This document shows positions 56,360-63,825 of a stretch of DNA of 64,000 bases, piece by piece; within the stretch, counting starts at the first letter, position 1, and each line of letters opens with the position of its first letter. The notes below the pieces were generated by a model. That model saw only the letters and a list, made by a program, of their open reading frames with translations, searched no databases and was not told where the DNA came from. Position numbers and translations under genes: made by a program. Source of the stretch: Amycolatopsis kentuckyensis (GTDB lineage: Bacteria; Actinomycetota; Actinomycetes; Mycobacteriales; Pseudonocardiaceae); the NCBI RefSeq assembly GCF_002155975.1, contig NZ_MUMI01000313.1, positions 1 through 64,000 on the forward strand. The letters are read 5' to 3'.

Positions 56360-57037
56360 GTGAACAGCATATCACAAGAGTGCGCATTCGAGGCTTGCGA
56401 GCGACCAGCAAAGGCGCGCGGCCACTGCTCCGGACATTATCAGCAGCTCAACCGCGGCATTGAATTGGTCCCCCTTAAGTCGATCAACAAGGGGCGCACT
56501 TGCTTAAGCGAAGCCTGCGGTAGGGCTGCCAGGAAGCGCGGCTTCTGCGATGGCCATTACATCCAATGGTCTAAAGGCTCCGAGCTGAGGCCGCTGCGCC
56601 GTCACGCACCACGTCGGAAGACGTCGCCCGCAACCCGGGATTGCGGCGGCAATAAGCAATGTAGAAGCTGCTCCGAGTGGCTGCCAGTTACTGCCTTTGG
56701 CGCGGCGCCGCGCACCTCCGATCGGCTCAGCGGCAGCTGTAAAGCATGCACGAGTGAACGAATCACCGCCGGGCGCTACGGCATGTCGGTCGAGGCTCTC
56801 CGCTCGTTGCGCGCGAAGCAGGGCGACTCTTGCGCGATATGTGCAAGATCGGATGGCGCCCTGGTGGTTGATCACGACCATTCGTGCTGTCCCGGCTCAA
56901 AGACCTGCGGCAAGTGCGTGCGAAAACTCCTGTGCGCCAGCTGCAACTCTGGCCTGGGATTCTTTTTTGACAATCCGACGACTCTTCGTCTCGCAGCCAG
57001 CTACATCGAGGAACTCCAAGCCGTCGAAAGGCGGTGA
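56360..57037 (+). CDS. Endonuclease VII-like protein with zinc-knuckle repeats
   Basis: The protein has 225 residues from GTG 56360. Two CxxxxC..CxxHY knuckles (CAFEACERPAKARGHCSGHY, CLSEACGRAARKRGFCDGHY) sit in 1-80. The core follows: 'QGDSCAICARSDGALVVDHDHSCCPGSKTCGKCVRKLLCASCNSGLGFFFDN'. Its GC is lower than that of its neighbours, suggesting recent arrival as a freestanding homing-type gene. Confidence 0.85.
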   Translation: MNSISQECAFEACERPAKARGHCSGHYQQLNRGIELVPLKSINKGRTCLSEACGRAARKRGFCDGHYIQWSKGSELRPLRRHAPRRKTSPATRDCGGNKQCRSCSEWLPVTAFGAAPRTSDRLSGSCKACTSERITAGRYGMSVEALRSLRAKQGDSCAICARSDGALVVDHDHSCCPGSKTCGKCVRKLLCASCNSGLGFFFDNPTTLRLAASYIEELQAVERR

Positions 57038-57039
57038 TC

Positions 57040-57264
57040 ATGGCCGATCAAGATCCTTTCGCAGCCCTGCTACCTGACGGAGCAGTCAGCCTCGGTTTCG
57101 TCGCGAGTATCAAGGCGCTCGACGCGCAAGGTCGCGTCTCGCTCTACCACCTGCGCTCCGACGAGCTGACCGCCTGGGAAGCCCTTGGCGCCCTGGTGTC
57201 CGCCGCTGATGACCTCCGTGACCATCTGCGCGGCCTGGATGCGAGCGGGGAAGACGATGACTGA
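57040..57264 (+). CDS. Small phage protein
   Basis: 74 residues from ATG 57040 (GTG 57034 overlaps the previous stop). A helical acidic protein with 'VSLYHLRSDELTAWEALGALVSAADDLRDHLRGL'. Unknown function. Confidence 0.58.
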   Translation: MADQDPFAALLPDGAVSLGFVASIKALDAQGRVSLYHLRSDELTAWEALGALVSAADDLRDHLRGLDASGEDDD

Positions 57265-57457
57265 CGTCGATGCCATCCTCGCGTCGCTTGGCCCCCATCT
57301 GGATGACCCGGGCGACGACCGCTGGGGCGGCGCCAGTTTCGCGCCTTGCGGCCCTGGTTGCCCTCTTGGTGGCCCGGAGCTGCGTCGTCAGCTCGGCTGG
57401 ATGAACGGCCTCGACGCCTACCTCGACGACCAGGCCATCGCCGATGAGACGCCCTGA
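57257..57457 (+). CDS. Small phage protein
   Basis: 66 residues, Gly/Pro/Cys (FAPCGPGCPLGGPELRRQLGW). 8- and 14-base overlaps with neighbours. Unknown function. Confidence 0.55.
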   Translation: MTDVDAILASLGPHLDDPGDDRWGGASFAPCGPGCPLGGPELRRQLGWMNGLDAYLDDQAIADETP

Positions 57458-57695
57458 CGTCGCCTGGGCGGCATGGCTGACCGCCGTCCTGGCTTCCTTC
57501 GCCGCCCTCGAGGTCCCGGCGCTCATCCGCGGCCGTCGCGATCCCGGCAAGGGCAACGGCACCTTGACTTTCTGGCTGCGTGGCGTCCTCGGCACCCGAG
57601 ACAAGCGGAGACGTCGATGGCTGCTTGGTCCCGCCTTTGGCGTCTTCTGCGCCTGGCTCGCCGGCCACATCCTCGGAGGCTGGTGGAACTGGTGA
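57444..57695 (+). CDS. Small membrane protein
   Basis: 83 residues with hydrophobic helices at about 8-28 and 60-80 (GPAFGVFCAWLAGHILGGWWNW) and a basic loop between. Similar small two-helix proteins occur near actinophage lysis or packaging regions, but no holin call is warranted. Confidence 0.6.
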   Translation: MRRPDVAWAAWLTAVLASFAALEVPALIRGRRDPGKGNGTLTFWLRGVLGTRDKRRRRWLLGPAFGVFCAWLAGHILGGWWNW

Positions 57696-57892
57696 GCTCC
57701 CCTGAGGCTGTTCCGCCGGTCCGCCCGGTGCCGATAGACGCGGAAGCCCTGCGCGTGGCTGTACGGGCCGCTGAGGATGGCATAGATGTCGCCCTCGAGA
57801 CCGACGACCGGGCCGAGTTCGCGGAGCTTGCCGACTGGCGGCGCCAGCTGCTCGCGGCGCTACACCTGCTCGAATCCGAAGACGGCGATTGA
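57692..57892 (+). CDS. Small helical phage protein
   Basis: 66 residues from GTG 57692 (GTGA overlap). Mostly one acidic helix (ALRVAVRAAEDGIDVALETDDRAEFAELADWRRQLLAALHLLESE). Confidence 0.6.
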   Translation: MSSPEAVPPVRPVPIDAEALRVAVRAAEDGIDVALETDDRAEFAELADWRRQLLAALHLLESEDGD

Positions 57893-57922
57893 AACGTTTC
57901 GTGTTGACCTTGACACATGACG

Positions 57923-57946
57923 AAGCCCCGGCTACGGCCGGGGCTT
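57923..57946. terminator. Bidirectional terminator between converging genes
   Basis: AAGCCCCGGC (57923-57932) and GCCGGGGCTT (57937-57946), a 10-bp perfect stem with tetraloop, between a rightward gene ending at 57892 and a leftward gene ending at 57952. Confidence 0.75.
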
Positions 57947-57951
57947 GTCGG

Positions 57952-58185
57952 TCAGCGGCAGCCCGCCAGGAAGCGGTCAGCTGCCCGGCGGTTCAGGACC
58001 GCCTGGATGTCGCGGGCGGTACGGCTGGCCGTGGCGATCGTGTCGGACCGGTCCATGCCGTCGTAGACCGGCGTGTGGGCGACCGGGTTGGAGTCGGCCC
58101 AGGCGAAGCGCTGCACCGCGATCAGCTGGTCGTCGGTCATCCGGTCGGTCCGGCTGGTCGGGTAAAGCTGGTGCGCGGTGGCCAT
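57952..58185 (-). CDS. Leftward moron-like phage gene A
   Basis: 77 residues from ATG 58185 behind GAGGAGG. Helical, soluble (TDDQLIAVQRFAWADSNPVAHTPVYDGMDRSDTIATASRTARDIQAVLNRRAADRF). It is opposite to all surrounding genes, with its own promoter/operator and a terminator, which suggests expression in the lysogen. No family recognised. Confidence 0.68.
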   Translation of the reverse strand: MATAHQLYPTSRTDRMTDDQLIAVQRFAWADSNPVAHTPVYDGMDRSDTIATASRTARDIQAVLNRRAADRFLAGCR

Positions 58186-58215
58186 TTCGTCCTCCTCGGT
58201 TTCTGTGATGCCTTA

Positions 58216-58260
58216 AGGCTAGCCGGCTGCTAGCCACCCTGTCAACACCTATCTCAGGGT
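58216..58260 (-). promoter_or_regulatory. Leftward promoter with 25-bp element (copy 2)
   Basis: The element at 58236-58260 is identical to copies at 29582 and 58514. TTGACA (58245-58240) lies inside it, and TAGCCT (58221-58216) follows after 18 bases, 31 bases before ATG 58185. Confidence 0.72.
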
Positions 58261-58272
58261 GCCGACACAAAG

Positions 58273-58301
58273 AAGCCCCGACCCTTTCGGGGCCGGGGCT
58301 C
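58273..58301 (-). terminator. Hairpin terminator of moron-like gene B
   Basis: AGCCCCG and CGGGGCT pair around 58274-58300; an alternative inner CCCCG/CGGGG pairing exists. It lies just beyond the stop at 58307. Confidence 0.65.
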
Positions 58302-58306
58302 TCGGG

Positions 58307-58459
58307 CTACTTGATCCCTCTGGCCTCGAGGGCTTCGTCGATCCGCCAGAGCCAGTTGAGGACGTCCGCGGTGTCGAGGCCGTATTTGGTGATCAGGTTG
58401 TTGTAGGTCTCGCGCTCTTCGAGGAGGGCTTCGGTGGTCATCGTGGCCGGCGTCCGCAT
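58307..58459 (-). CDS. Leftward moron-like phage gene B
   Basis: 50 residues from ATG 58459 behind GGGAGAA. Helical, acidic/basic mix (TTEALLEERETYNNLITKYGLDTADVLNWLWRIDEALEARGI). It has its own copy of the 25-bp promoter element upstream and a hairpin downstream, like gene A. Unknown function. Confidence 0.65.
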   Translation of the reverse strand: MRTPATMTTEALLEERETYNNLITKYGLDTADVLNWLWRIDEALEARGIK

Positions 58460-58494
58460 TTCGTTCTCCCTTTGTCGCTCTTGCTGATATGTAA

Positions 58495-58538
58495 AGACTA
58501 CGCCCGCCACGGCACCCTGTCAACACCTATCTCAGGGT
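58495..58538 (-). promoter_or_regulatory. Leftward promoter with 25-bp element (copy 3)
   Basis: The element at 58514-58538 is identical to the other two. TTGACA (58523-58518), 17 bases, TAGTCT (58500-58495), then 35 bases to ATG 58459. Confidence 0.72.
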
Positions 58539-58566
58539 GACTTCCTGTCGACTGAAAGGCCCGGGA

Positions 58567-58752
58567 ATGACAGCACATAACTGGGCTCTCGACGAATTCG
58601 GCGAGCTCGACAACTTCGCCGGCTCGTGGGGCACCGACTGCCGCGGGCCGCAATGCGACGACTGCCACGCCGTGGTGTGTGTGGTGCACGCCGACGACGA
58701 AGAGGCCCTGGCCGACAAGCTGTTCGCCAACGACTGCGGGAGGCAGCGATGA
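58567..58752 (+). CDS. Small phage protein
   Basis: 61 residues. 'SWGTDCRGPQCDDCHAVVCVVHADDEEALADKLFANDCG' has a Cys/His cluster, a possible zinc knuckle. Its stop overlaps the next ATG at 58749. Confidence 0.58.
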   Translation: MTAHNWALDEFGELDNFAGSWGTDCRGPQCDDCHAVVCVVHADDEEALADKLFANDCGRQR

Positions 58753-58885
58753 AGACCCGACTCGCCAGCCTTGCCTGCTGGTCGTACTCCAAGGCGATCG
58801 ACTGGCCGGCGAGCAGGAGCAACCCGTCGCCGGACAGCCTGACGCTTGGGAGCACGTCGTCTGTGTTGAGCGGGAGGGTGCATGA
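58749..58885 (+). other. Unresolved coding stretch
   Basis: Two frames compete. One starts at ATG 58749 (ATGA overlap) and runs to 59039, over the next gene. The other has no start but ends in a neat ATGA overlap at 58882. GC3 favours the first, layout the second. A frameshift here is possible. Confidence 0.3.
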
Positions 58886-59013
58886 GGCTGATCAGATACC
58901 GCGTTGCGGATCCTGGTTACCGCGTTCTCCTGAACCGCGTTGGCGGCAAGACCATCGGCGTGGCGATGGTACTCGGTCGGCACTGCTACTCGTGGATGTG
59001 GCGGCAGCCATAG
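58882..59013 (+). CDS. Small phage protein
   Basis: 43 residues (MRLIRYRVADPGYRVLLNRV ... GRHCYSWMWRQP), a short beta-rich peptide ending 3 bases before the HNH start. Unknown function. Confidence 0.5.
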   Translation: MRLIRYRVADPGYRVLLNRVGGKTIGVAMVLGRHCYSWMWRQP

Positions 59014-59016
59014 CCT

Positions 59017-59376
59017 ATGCCCTACGCCGACGACGCTAGCCTAGGCCGCTCAGGCTATCGCTGGCGCCAGCTACAGCTGCAGGTGTACGCGGAGGAGCGC
59101 CTGTGCTGGCTGTGCGGTCAGCCAGTCGACCAGCGGCTAGACCCACGACACCGGATGTCCAAGACGGTGGATCACCTGGTGCAGCTGCAGCATGGTGGTC
59201 CACCGTTGGTGCGCAGCGGTTGCCGCTTGGCACACAGGGCGTGCAACTCGACTAGGTCCAACAGGCTGCGCAACCTTGCCATCGAGGACTGCGCGTGCAG
59301 CGATGGCCGGCCGTGCGCCAGGCTCAGCCCGCACTACCCACGTGGCTACGTCGCAGTCGATCCACGCTCGGTGTGA
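59017..59376 (+). CDS. HNH endonuclease
   Basis: 119 residues. 'RLCWLCGQPVDQRLDPRHRMSKTVDHLVQLQHGGPPLVRSGCRLAHRACNSTRSNRLR' is the HNH core (CxxC, VDHL, H-x-x-CN). HNH genes just upstream of terminase are required for packaging in several HK97-like phages, so this could be a packaging partner rather than a mobile gene. Confidence 0.87.
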   Translation: MPYADDASLGRSGYRWRQLQLQVYAEERLCWLCGQPVDQRLDPRHRMSKTVDHLVQLQHGGPPLVRSGCRLAHRACNSTRSNRLRNLAIEDCACSDGRPCARLSPHYPRGYVAVDPRSV

Positions 59377-59780
59377 CTGTGCGTCATCGCATAACCATGC
59401 ATCGCTCATGCATAGCAACTGAGTGATCATACACATAAGTGCATGTTATGCATTGACAGGTTGGCCATCATGTCAGGCTGTCGATCGCCAAGCGTCGAGT
59501 GGATCGAGTAGGCGCCCAGGGCAGGACCGATGTCGATCAATTTGATCACGTGGACTGTCCATCGTGGATGATCGAAATAGCCTCTGACCTAGGGATGTTG
59601 CTCGTTAACGGGCATAGGGGGTCAAAAGTTCAGCGCATTGACGTTGACCCGCTCCCACGTTGCTTCCGCATATCCCTCCGTGACGTTTCGGTCGGAAGCG
59701 ATGTTCGTTACCGACCAACTCTTGACCTGCATAAACATGCATGCATTGTCGTTGCATTGGATGTCGATCGGGGGTGCGAA
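59377..59780. other. 404-bp non-coding region before terminase genes, ATGCAT-rich
   Basis: No reliable gene is visible. GC falls, and ATGCAT occurs at 59397, 59408, 59448 and 59737/59741 (overlapping). TTGACA lies at 59453-59458 without a clear -10. The position before the HNH/terminase genes is where cos or packaging signals are usually found. Confidence 0.4.
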
Positions 59781-60455
59781 TTGCCCCGTCGACCGAACAC
59801 GCCGTGCGACGCCGGATGCGGAACACTCCTGTGGCCGAATCGTCAGACGAGTAGGCCTCCAACCTGCCGCGCCTGTCGCAGGCAGATCAGAGAAGTCTTT
59901 AAGGACAAGATCCGGGAAGCCGACCTGGAGCGTCGGCGGGCACGGCGGGGCGTAAGAAAGTGCGCATGGTGCAAAAAGACTTTCAGTCCAGGTTCGGATG
60001 CGACAAAAGCCTGCAGCCTGTCCTGCGCGCAGTATGTGCGTCACGCTCGGGACGGCAGAGGCGCAACTGAGGGCGAGCGCAGGGCCGCAAGGCTCGCAAG
60101 CTGGCAGCGGAAAAACCGAAAGCGCCGAGCTCTCAAGGCTGGCGCTCGCCATGAGGCATACACTACGGCGGAGATCGCCGAGCGCGACAAATTCACCTGT
60201 CAACTCTGCGGCATGCCCGTTGACATGGGCCTAAAGTATCCCGACACCCGGTCTCCGTCGATCGATCATATTGTAGCCATCGCGAACGGTGGAGACGACA
60301 CGCCAGGCAACGTTCAACTGGCGCACTTCGGGTGCAACTCGAGCAAGGGGGTGCGGCCGTGGCTGACTCGAACGCCCTCCGCACTCGTCGCTCCCGACTC
60401 CACTCGGCCGGCGACCACTCCTTGTGCAAGCCGGGACGGTGCCCGGCGGTCCTAG
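59781..60455 (+). CDS. HNH endonuclease with N-terminal zinc ribbon
   Basis: 224 residues from TTG 59781 behind GGGGGTG; this start gives the usual 'PRRPNTPCDAGCGTLLW' opening. A basic middle carries a second ribbon (CAWCKKTFSPGSDATKACSLSC). The HNH core is 'KFTCQLCGMPVDMGL ... PSIDHIVAIANGGDDTPGNVQLAHFGCNSSKG'. It overlaps the small terminase gene by 97 bases. Lower GC than the terminase. Confidence 0.82.
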   Translation: MPRRPNTPCDAGCGTLLWPNRQTSRPPTCRACRRQIREVFKDKIREADLERRRARRGVRKCAWCKKTFSPGSDATKACSLSCAQYVRHARDGRGATEGERRAARLASWQRKNRKRRALKAGARHEAYTTAEIAERDKFTCQLCGMPVDMGLKYPDTRSPSIDHIVAIANGGDDTPGNVQLAHFGCNSSKGVRPWLTRTPSALVAPDSTRPATTPCASRDGARRS

Positions 60456-60901
60456 TTTCACCGCCGCCAGCTGTAGCGCCGCGATGCGACGAGGCGGACC
60501 CCGAAACCGGCCTTGGTCCTCGAGGCCAGAGGCTCTGGACCGCGGTCACCACAGCCTGGACGCCGACCCCGCTGCACCGCGAGCTACTACTCGAGGCATG
60601 CCGTGTCGCCGATCGCCTCGAGCAGCTAGATCGCCAGCTCCGCGGCGAGGACTGGCTGCGCTTTTGGCGTCGCAACGACGTCCAAGACGAAGAGAATCGC
60701 GACGATCCGCTCGAGATCCATGTCTTCATCGACAAGGCGCTCGCGGAGGCTCGCGAGCAGGGGAACGCCCTGCGTCAAATGATCACGGAGCTGGCGAAGG
60801 TGGCTGTCGCGCCCGAGAAGCCGGCCGAGAAGGGCGGTGGGGTCCTTGCTGGCCTCGCCGACGAACTCGCAGCCAAGAGGCGCGCGCTACCCGCGGGTTA
60901 G
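60359..60901 (+). CDS. Terminase small subunit
   Basis: 180 residues from GTG 60359 behind a GGGGG run. The body 'GPRGQRLWTAVTTAWTPTPLHRELLLEACRVADRLEQLDRQLRGEDWLRFWRR' and the tail 'GGVLAGLADELAAKRRALPAG' match actinophage small terminase proteins. It recognises the packaging site and hands DNA to the large subunit, whose gene overlaps by 65 bases. Confidence 0.82.
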   Translation: MADSNALRTRRSRLHSAGDHSLCKPGRCPAVLVSPPPAVAPRCDEADPETGLGPRGQRLWTAVTTAWTPTPLHRELLLEACRVADRLEQLDRQLRGEDWLRFWRRNDVQDEENRDDPLEIHVFIDKALAEAREQGNALRQMITELAKVAVAPEKPAEKGGGVLAGLADELAAKRRALPAG

Positions 60902-62402
60902 TCACGCCCCCGGCATCATCGTCGACAGCTTCGGCAGCGTCGCTGGCAGCCTGATGAAGGCTGCCAGGAAGCCGCTCGAGGACTGGCAGCAGGACGGCAT
61001 GGATCTGATGCTGTCGTATCGCGCCGACGGTAAATGGTGCTGCTACGAGTACGCCGAGTGGGTTGCCCGCCAGAACGGCAAGGGCGGCCTTGGCGAAGCC
61101 CGCGTACTGACCGGGTTCTTCGTCTTGGGCGAAGAACTGATCATTTGGTCTGCGCACGAGTACAAGACGGCCCTCGAGGCGTTTCGGCGCATCCGAACGC
61201 TGATCCGGGCGCTCGGCACGGCGATCTCCGAGACGCTGGTTGAAGTCGACGGCGTGCAGATCAAGATCTCGAACACCAACGGTGAAGAGGGCTTCGAGCG
61301 GCTCGACACCGGGCAGCGCATCAAGTTCGTCGCGCGGTCTAAGGGTTCGGGCCGAGGCTTTTCGGGCGATGTAAACATCATCGATGAAGCCTTTGCGTAT
61401 ACGGCAGAGCAGCAGGATGCCCTGATGCCCACGCTGATCGCCCGCCCGAACGCCCAGATCGTCTACCTGTCGTCGCCTCCACTGACTGGCGACACCGGTG
61501 AAGTGATGTTCGCGCTGAAGAAGCGCGGCGAGGCCGCTGACGACGATTCGCTCGGCTACCGGGACTGGGGCGTCGAAGGCGACCTCGACAATCTCGCGAA
61601 GCTGGATCTGGACGATCGCGCCCTGTGGGCGGCCGCGAACCCCGCGCTCGGCCTGGGCCGCGTGACGTTCGAGACGATCGGCCGGCTGCGCAAGGCCATG
61701 GCGGCCAACGGTGGCCGCGGGTTCGCCCGCGAGGTGCTCGGCGTATGGCCGAAGCGCCGCGAGGGCGGCAGCTTCATCAGCGCTGACGAGTGGTCAGCGC
61801 TGATGGACGCCGAGTCCAGGCGCGACGGTGACGTCGCCTTGGGCGTGGACATCTCGCCAGCCCGCGACTACGCCTGCATCAGCCTGTACGGCAAGCGCAT
61901 GGACGGCTGGGGCCACGGCCAGATTGCGGTCTATGCGCCCGGCACGGACTGGCTGGTCGCCGCTATCGAGCAGTGGCGCAACACCGTCGACCCTGTCGCG
62001 ATCGTCATGGGCCCCGGAACCGGCAAGTCGCTAAAGGTCGAGCTCAAGAAGGCAGGCATCGTCGTCCCGGAAGAGCGGGACAAGAGCGAGCGCCTTCCCG
62101 GCGAGGAGATCAAGCCGAAGCGTGGCGATCTGATCATCCTCGGCGCCGGAGAGATGGGCGCAGCGTGCGGAGCCCTTCTCGACGCGGTGCGCCAAAAGAC
62201 GCTACGCCACATCGGCCAGGAAGAGCTGACTACTTCCATCACCGGCGTGACCGCGCGCGAGACGAATGACGGCCTGCAGTGGGCGCGAGGCAAATCGTCG
62301 GCGGACACGGCGCCGACCGTGTCGCTTTCCCTGGCTCAGTGGGGCTTCGATACCCGCGCGCACCTGGTCGACCAGGATGGCGAGCCATTCAATGTGTGGT
62401 AG
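60837..62402 (+). CDS. terL: Terminase large subunit
   Basis: The protein has 521 residues from GTG 60837 (later TTG starts are possible). The ATPase half shows the Walker A-like 'VARQNGKGGLGEAR' (about 76-89), 'VNIIDEAFAYT' (Walker B) and 'YLSSPPLTGDTG' (coupling motif). The nuclease half has 'VALGVDISPARDYACISL' and later acidic residues of the RNase-H fold. It cuts and pumps DNA into the prohead. Confidence 0.92.
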   Translation: MGSLLASPTNSQPRGARYPRVSHAPGIIVDSFGSVAGSLMKAARKPLEDWQQDGMDLMLSYRADGKWCCYEYAEWVARQNGKGGLGEARVLTGFFVLGEELIIWSAHEYKTALEAFRRIRTLIRALGTAISETLVEVDGVQIKISNTNGEEGFERLDTGQRIKFVARSKGSGRGFSGDVNIIDEAFAYTAEQQDALMPTLIARPNAQIVYLSSPPLTGDTGEVMFALKKRGEAADDDSLGYRDWGVEGDLDNLAKLDLDDRALWAAANPALGLGRVTFETIGRLRKAMAANGGRGFAREVLGVWPKRREGGSFISADEWSALMDAESRRDGDVALGVDISPARDYACISLYGKRMDGWGHGQIAVYAPGTDWLVAAIEQWRNTVDPVAIVMGPGTGKSLKVELKKAGIVVPEERDKSERLPGEEIKPKRGDLIILGAGEMGAACGALLDAVRQKTLRHIGQEELTTSITGVTARETNDGLQWARGKSSADTAPTVSLSLAQWGFDTRAHLVDQDGEPFNVW

Positions 62403-62419
62403 CCCAAAAGGAGCAGATC

Positions 62420-62590
62420 TTGAGACGCAAGCTCCTCTATGCGGGCGAAGTCGCCGGAGTTGCTTCGATTGCGGTCGGCGTTGGCCTGGTTTACGTGCCC
62501 GCCGCCTTGATTTTGCTGGGGATCCTGGCTGTTGTCGGCTTTGAGCGCGCTTTGACTATACAAAACGGGGCGAAAGGCGCGAAGAAGTGA
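62420..62590 (+). CDS. Small membrane protein between terminase and portal
   Basis: 56 residues from TTG 62420 behind AAAGGAG. Two hydrophobic helices (AGEVAGVASIAVGVGLVYVP, ALILLGILAVVGFERAL). It overlaps the portal start by 4 bases. Unknown function. Confidence 0.65.
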   Translation: MRRKLLYAGEVAGVASIAVGVGLVYVPAALILLGILAVVGFERALTIQNGAKGAKK

Positions 62591-63825
62591 GCCTTTTCGG
62601 CCTGTTTGAGAGTCGCGACAGCATCGAAAACCCGCAGGTTCCGATCACTTCGGCGTCGCTGTTGGACCTTTTCGGCGGCCAGATTGTCGAGGCCGGCGTA
62701 GCGGTAACGCCCGAATCCAGCCTCGAAATGTCCGCGGTGTTCCGCGCGACGACCCTGATTTCGTCTGTAGCGGCCGCGATGCCGCTTGTGACGTACAAAG
62801 AGGGCACCAAAACCCCGCAAAAGTCGCCGTTGCTGCGCGATCCGCACCCGGAGATGACTCCGTTCGAGCTGTGGCAGCTGTCGTACGCGCACCGCTGCTT
62901 GTGGGGCAACTTCTACGCCCAGAAGGTCAAGGCGCGCAACGGCCAGGTCAAGTACCTGTATCCACTGTCGCCCTGGAACGTCAAGGTTGGCCGCGTCAAG
63001 CCGTCCGAGCTGAACCCGTCAGGCAAGGTTTTCGCGATCGCGAAGGAAGACGGCTCGACTGAGCCGGCTACTTCCCGCGAGATCTTCCACATTCCCGGTT
63101 TTGGCTACGACGGCCTGACCGGCGTCTCCCGTGTGCGCCTGGCTGCTCAGGGTATCGGCACCGCACTGGCCGCCGAGCGCTACAGCGGCAAGCTGTTCGG
63201 CTCCGGCAACCTGATGTCGGGCATCTTGCAGACCGAGCAGCGCCTACAGCCCGAGCAGGCCGAGGCGATCCAGTCGCGCTGGAAGGCAAAGGTCTCCGGC
63301 CTCGCCCGCGCTCATGAGACGGTCGTCCTGGACGCTGGCGCCAAGTTCCAGCAGCTGACGATGCCGTCGGCCGACGCCGAGCTGCTGGCTTCCCGGCACT
63401 TCGAGGTCATCGAGATCGCCCGGTATTTCGGCGTTCCTCCGTATCTGATGATGGAGACGGAGAAGACGACGTCGTGGGGGACCGGCCTCGAGCAGCAGTC
63501 GCTGGGGTTCGTGACGTTTGACCTGCATCCGCAGTGGCTTGCGCCCACGGAGCAGCGCATCACGAAAGAGCTGACGGGTCCGACGACTGAGGTGAAGTAC
63601 GACCTCGACATGTTGATCCGCGGCGACACCGCCGCGCGCACGGCTTTCTACAGCATGATGCGCCAGGTCGGCGCTTTCAGCGCAAACGACATCCGCGACC
63701 GCGAAAATCTGCCGCCTATCGCGGACGGCAACAGCTATTTGCAGCCGGCGAACATGCAGCCGCTTGGGTTCGTTCCGCCGCCCGATGGAGGAAACAATGG
63801 CTCTTCGCAGCCAGCAGGCGACTGA
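62587..63825 (+). CDS. Portal protein (HK97 family)
   Basis: The protein has 412 residues from GTG 62587. HK97-type portal: 'AVFRATTLISSVAAAMPLVTYKEG', 'FELWQLSYAHRCLWGNFYAQKVK', 'HIPGFGYDGLTGVSRVRLAAQGIG', 'VIEIARYFGVPPYLMMETEKTTSW' and 'GLEQQSLGFVTFDLHPQWLAPTEQRI'. It forms the dodecameric vertex ring for DNA entry. It overlaps the protease gene by 29 bases. Confidence 0.95.
   Translation: MSLFGLFESRDSIENPQVPITSASLLDLFGGQIVEAGVAVTPESSLEMSAVFRATTLISSVAAAMPLVTYKEGTKTPQKSPLLRDPHPEMTPFELWQLSYAHRCLWGNFYAQKVKARNGQVKYLYPLSPWNVKVGRVKPSELNPSGKVFAIAKEDGSTEPATSREIFHIPGFGYDGLTGVSRVRLAAQGIGTALAAERYSGKLFGSGNLMSGILQTEQRLQPEQAEAIQSRWKAKVSGLARAHETVVLDAGAKFQQLTMPSADAELLASRHFEVIEIARYFGVPPYLMMETEKTTSWGTGLEQQSLGFVTFDLHPQWLAPTEQRITKELTGPTTEVKYDLDMLIRGDTAARTAFYSMMRQVGAFSANDIRDRENLPPIADGNSYLQPANMQPLGFVPPPDGGNNGSSQPAGD

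Noticed and set aside
59499-59780. Longer start of the HNH gene at 59499
   Set aside because: The first ~94 residues lack domain character and fall in AT-richer intergenic DNA; TTG 59781 has an SD and gives the usual N-terminus.
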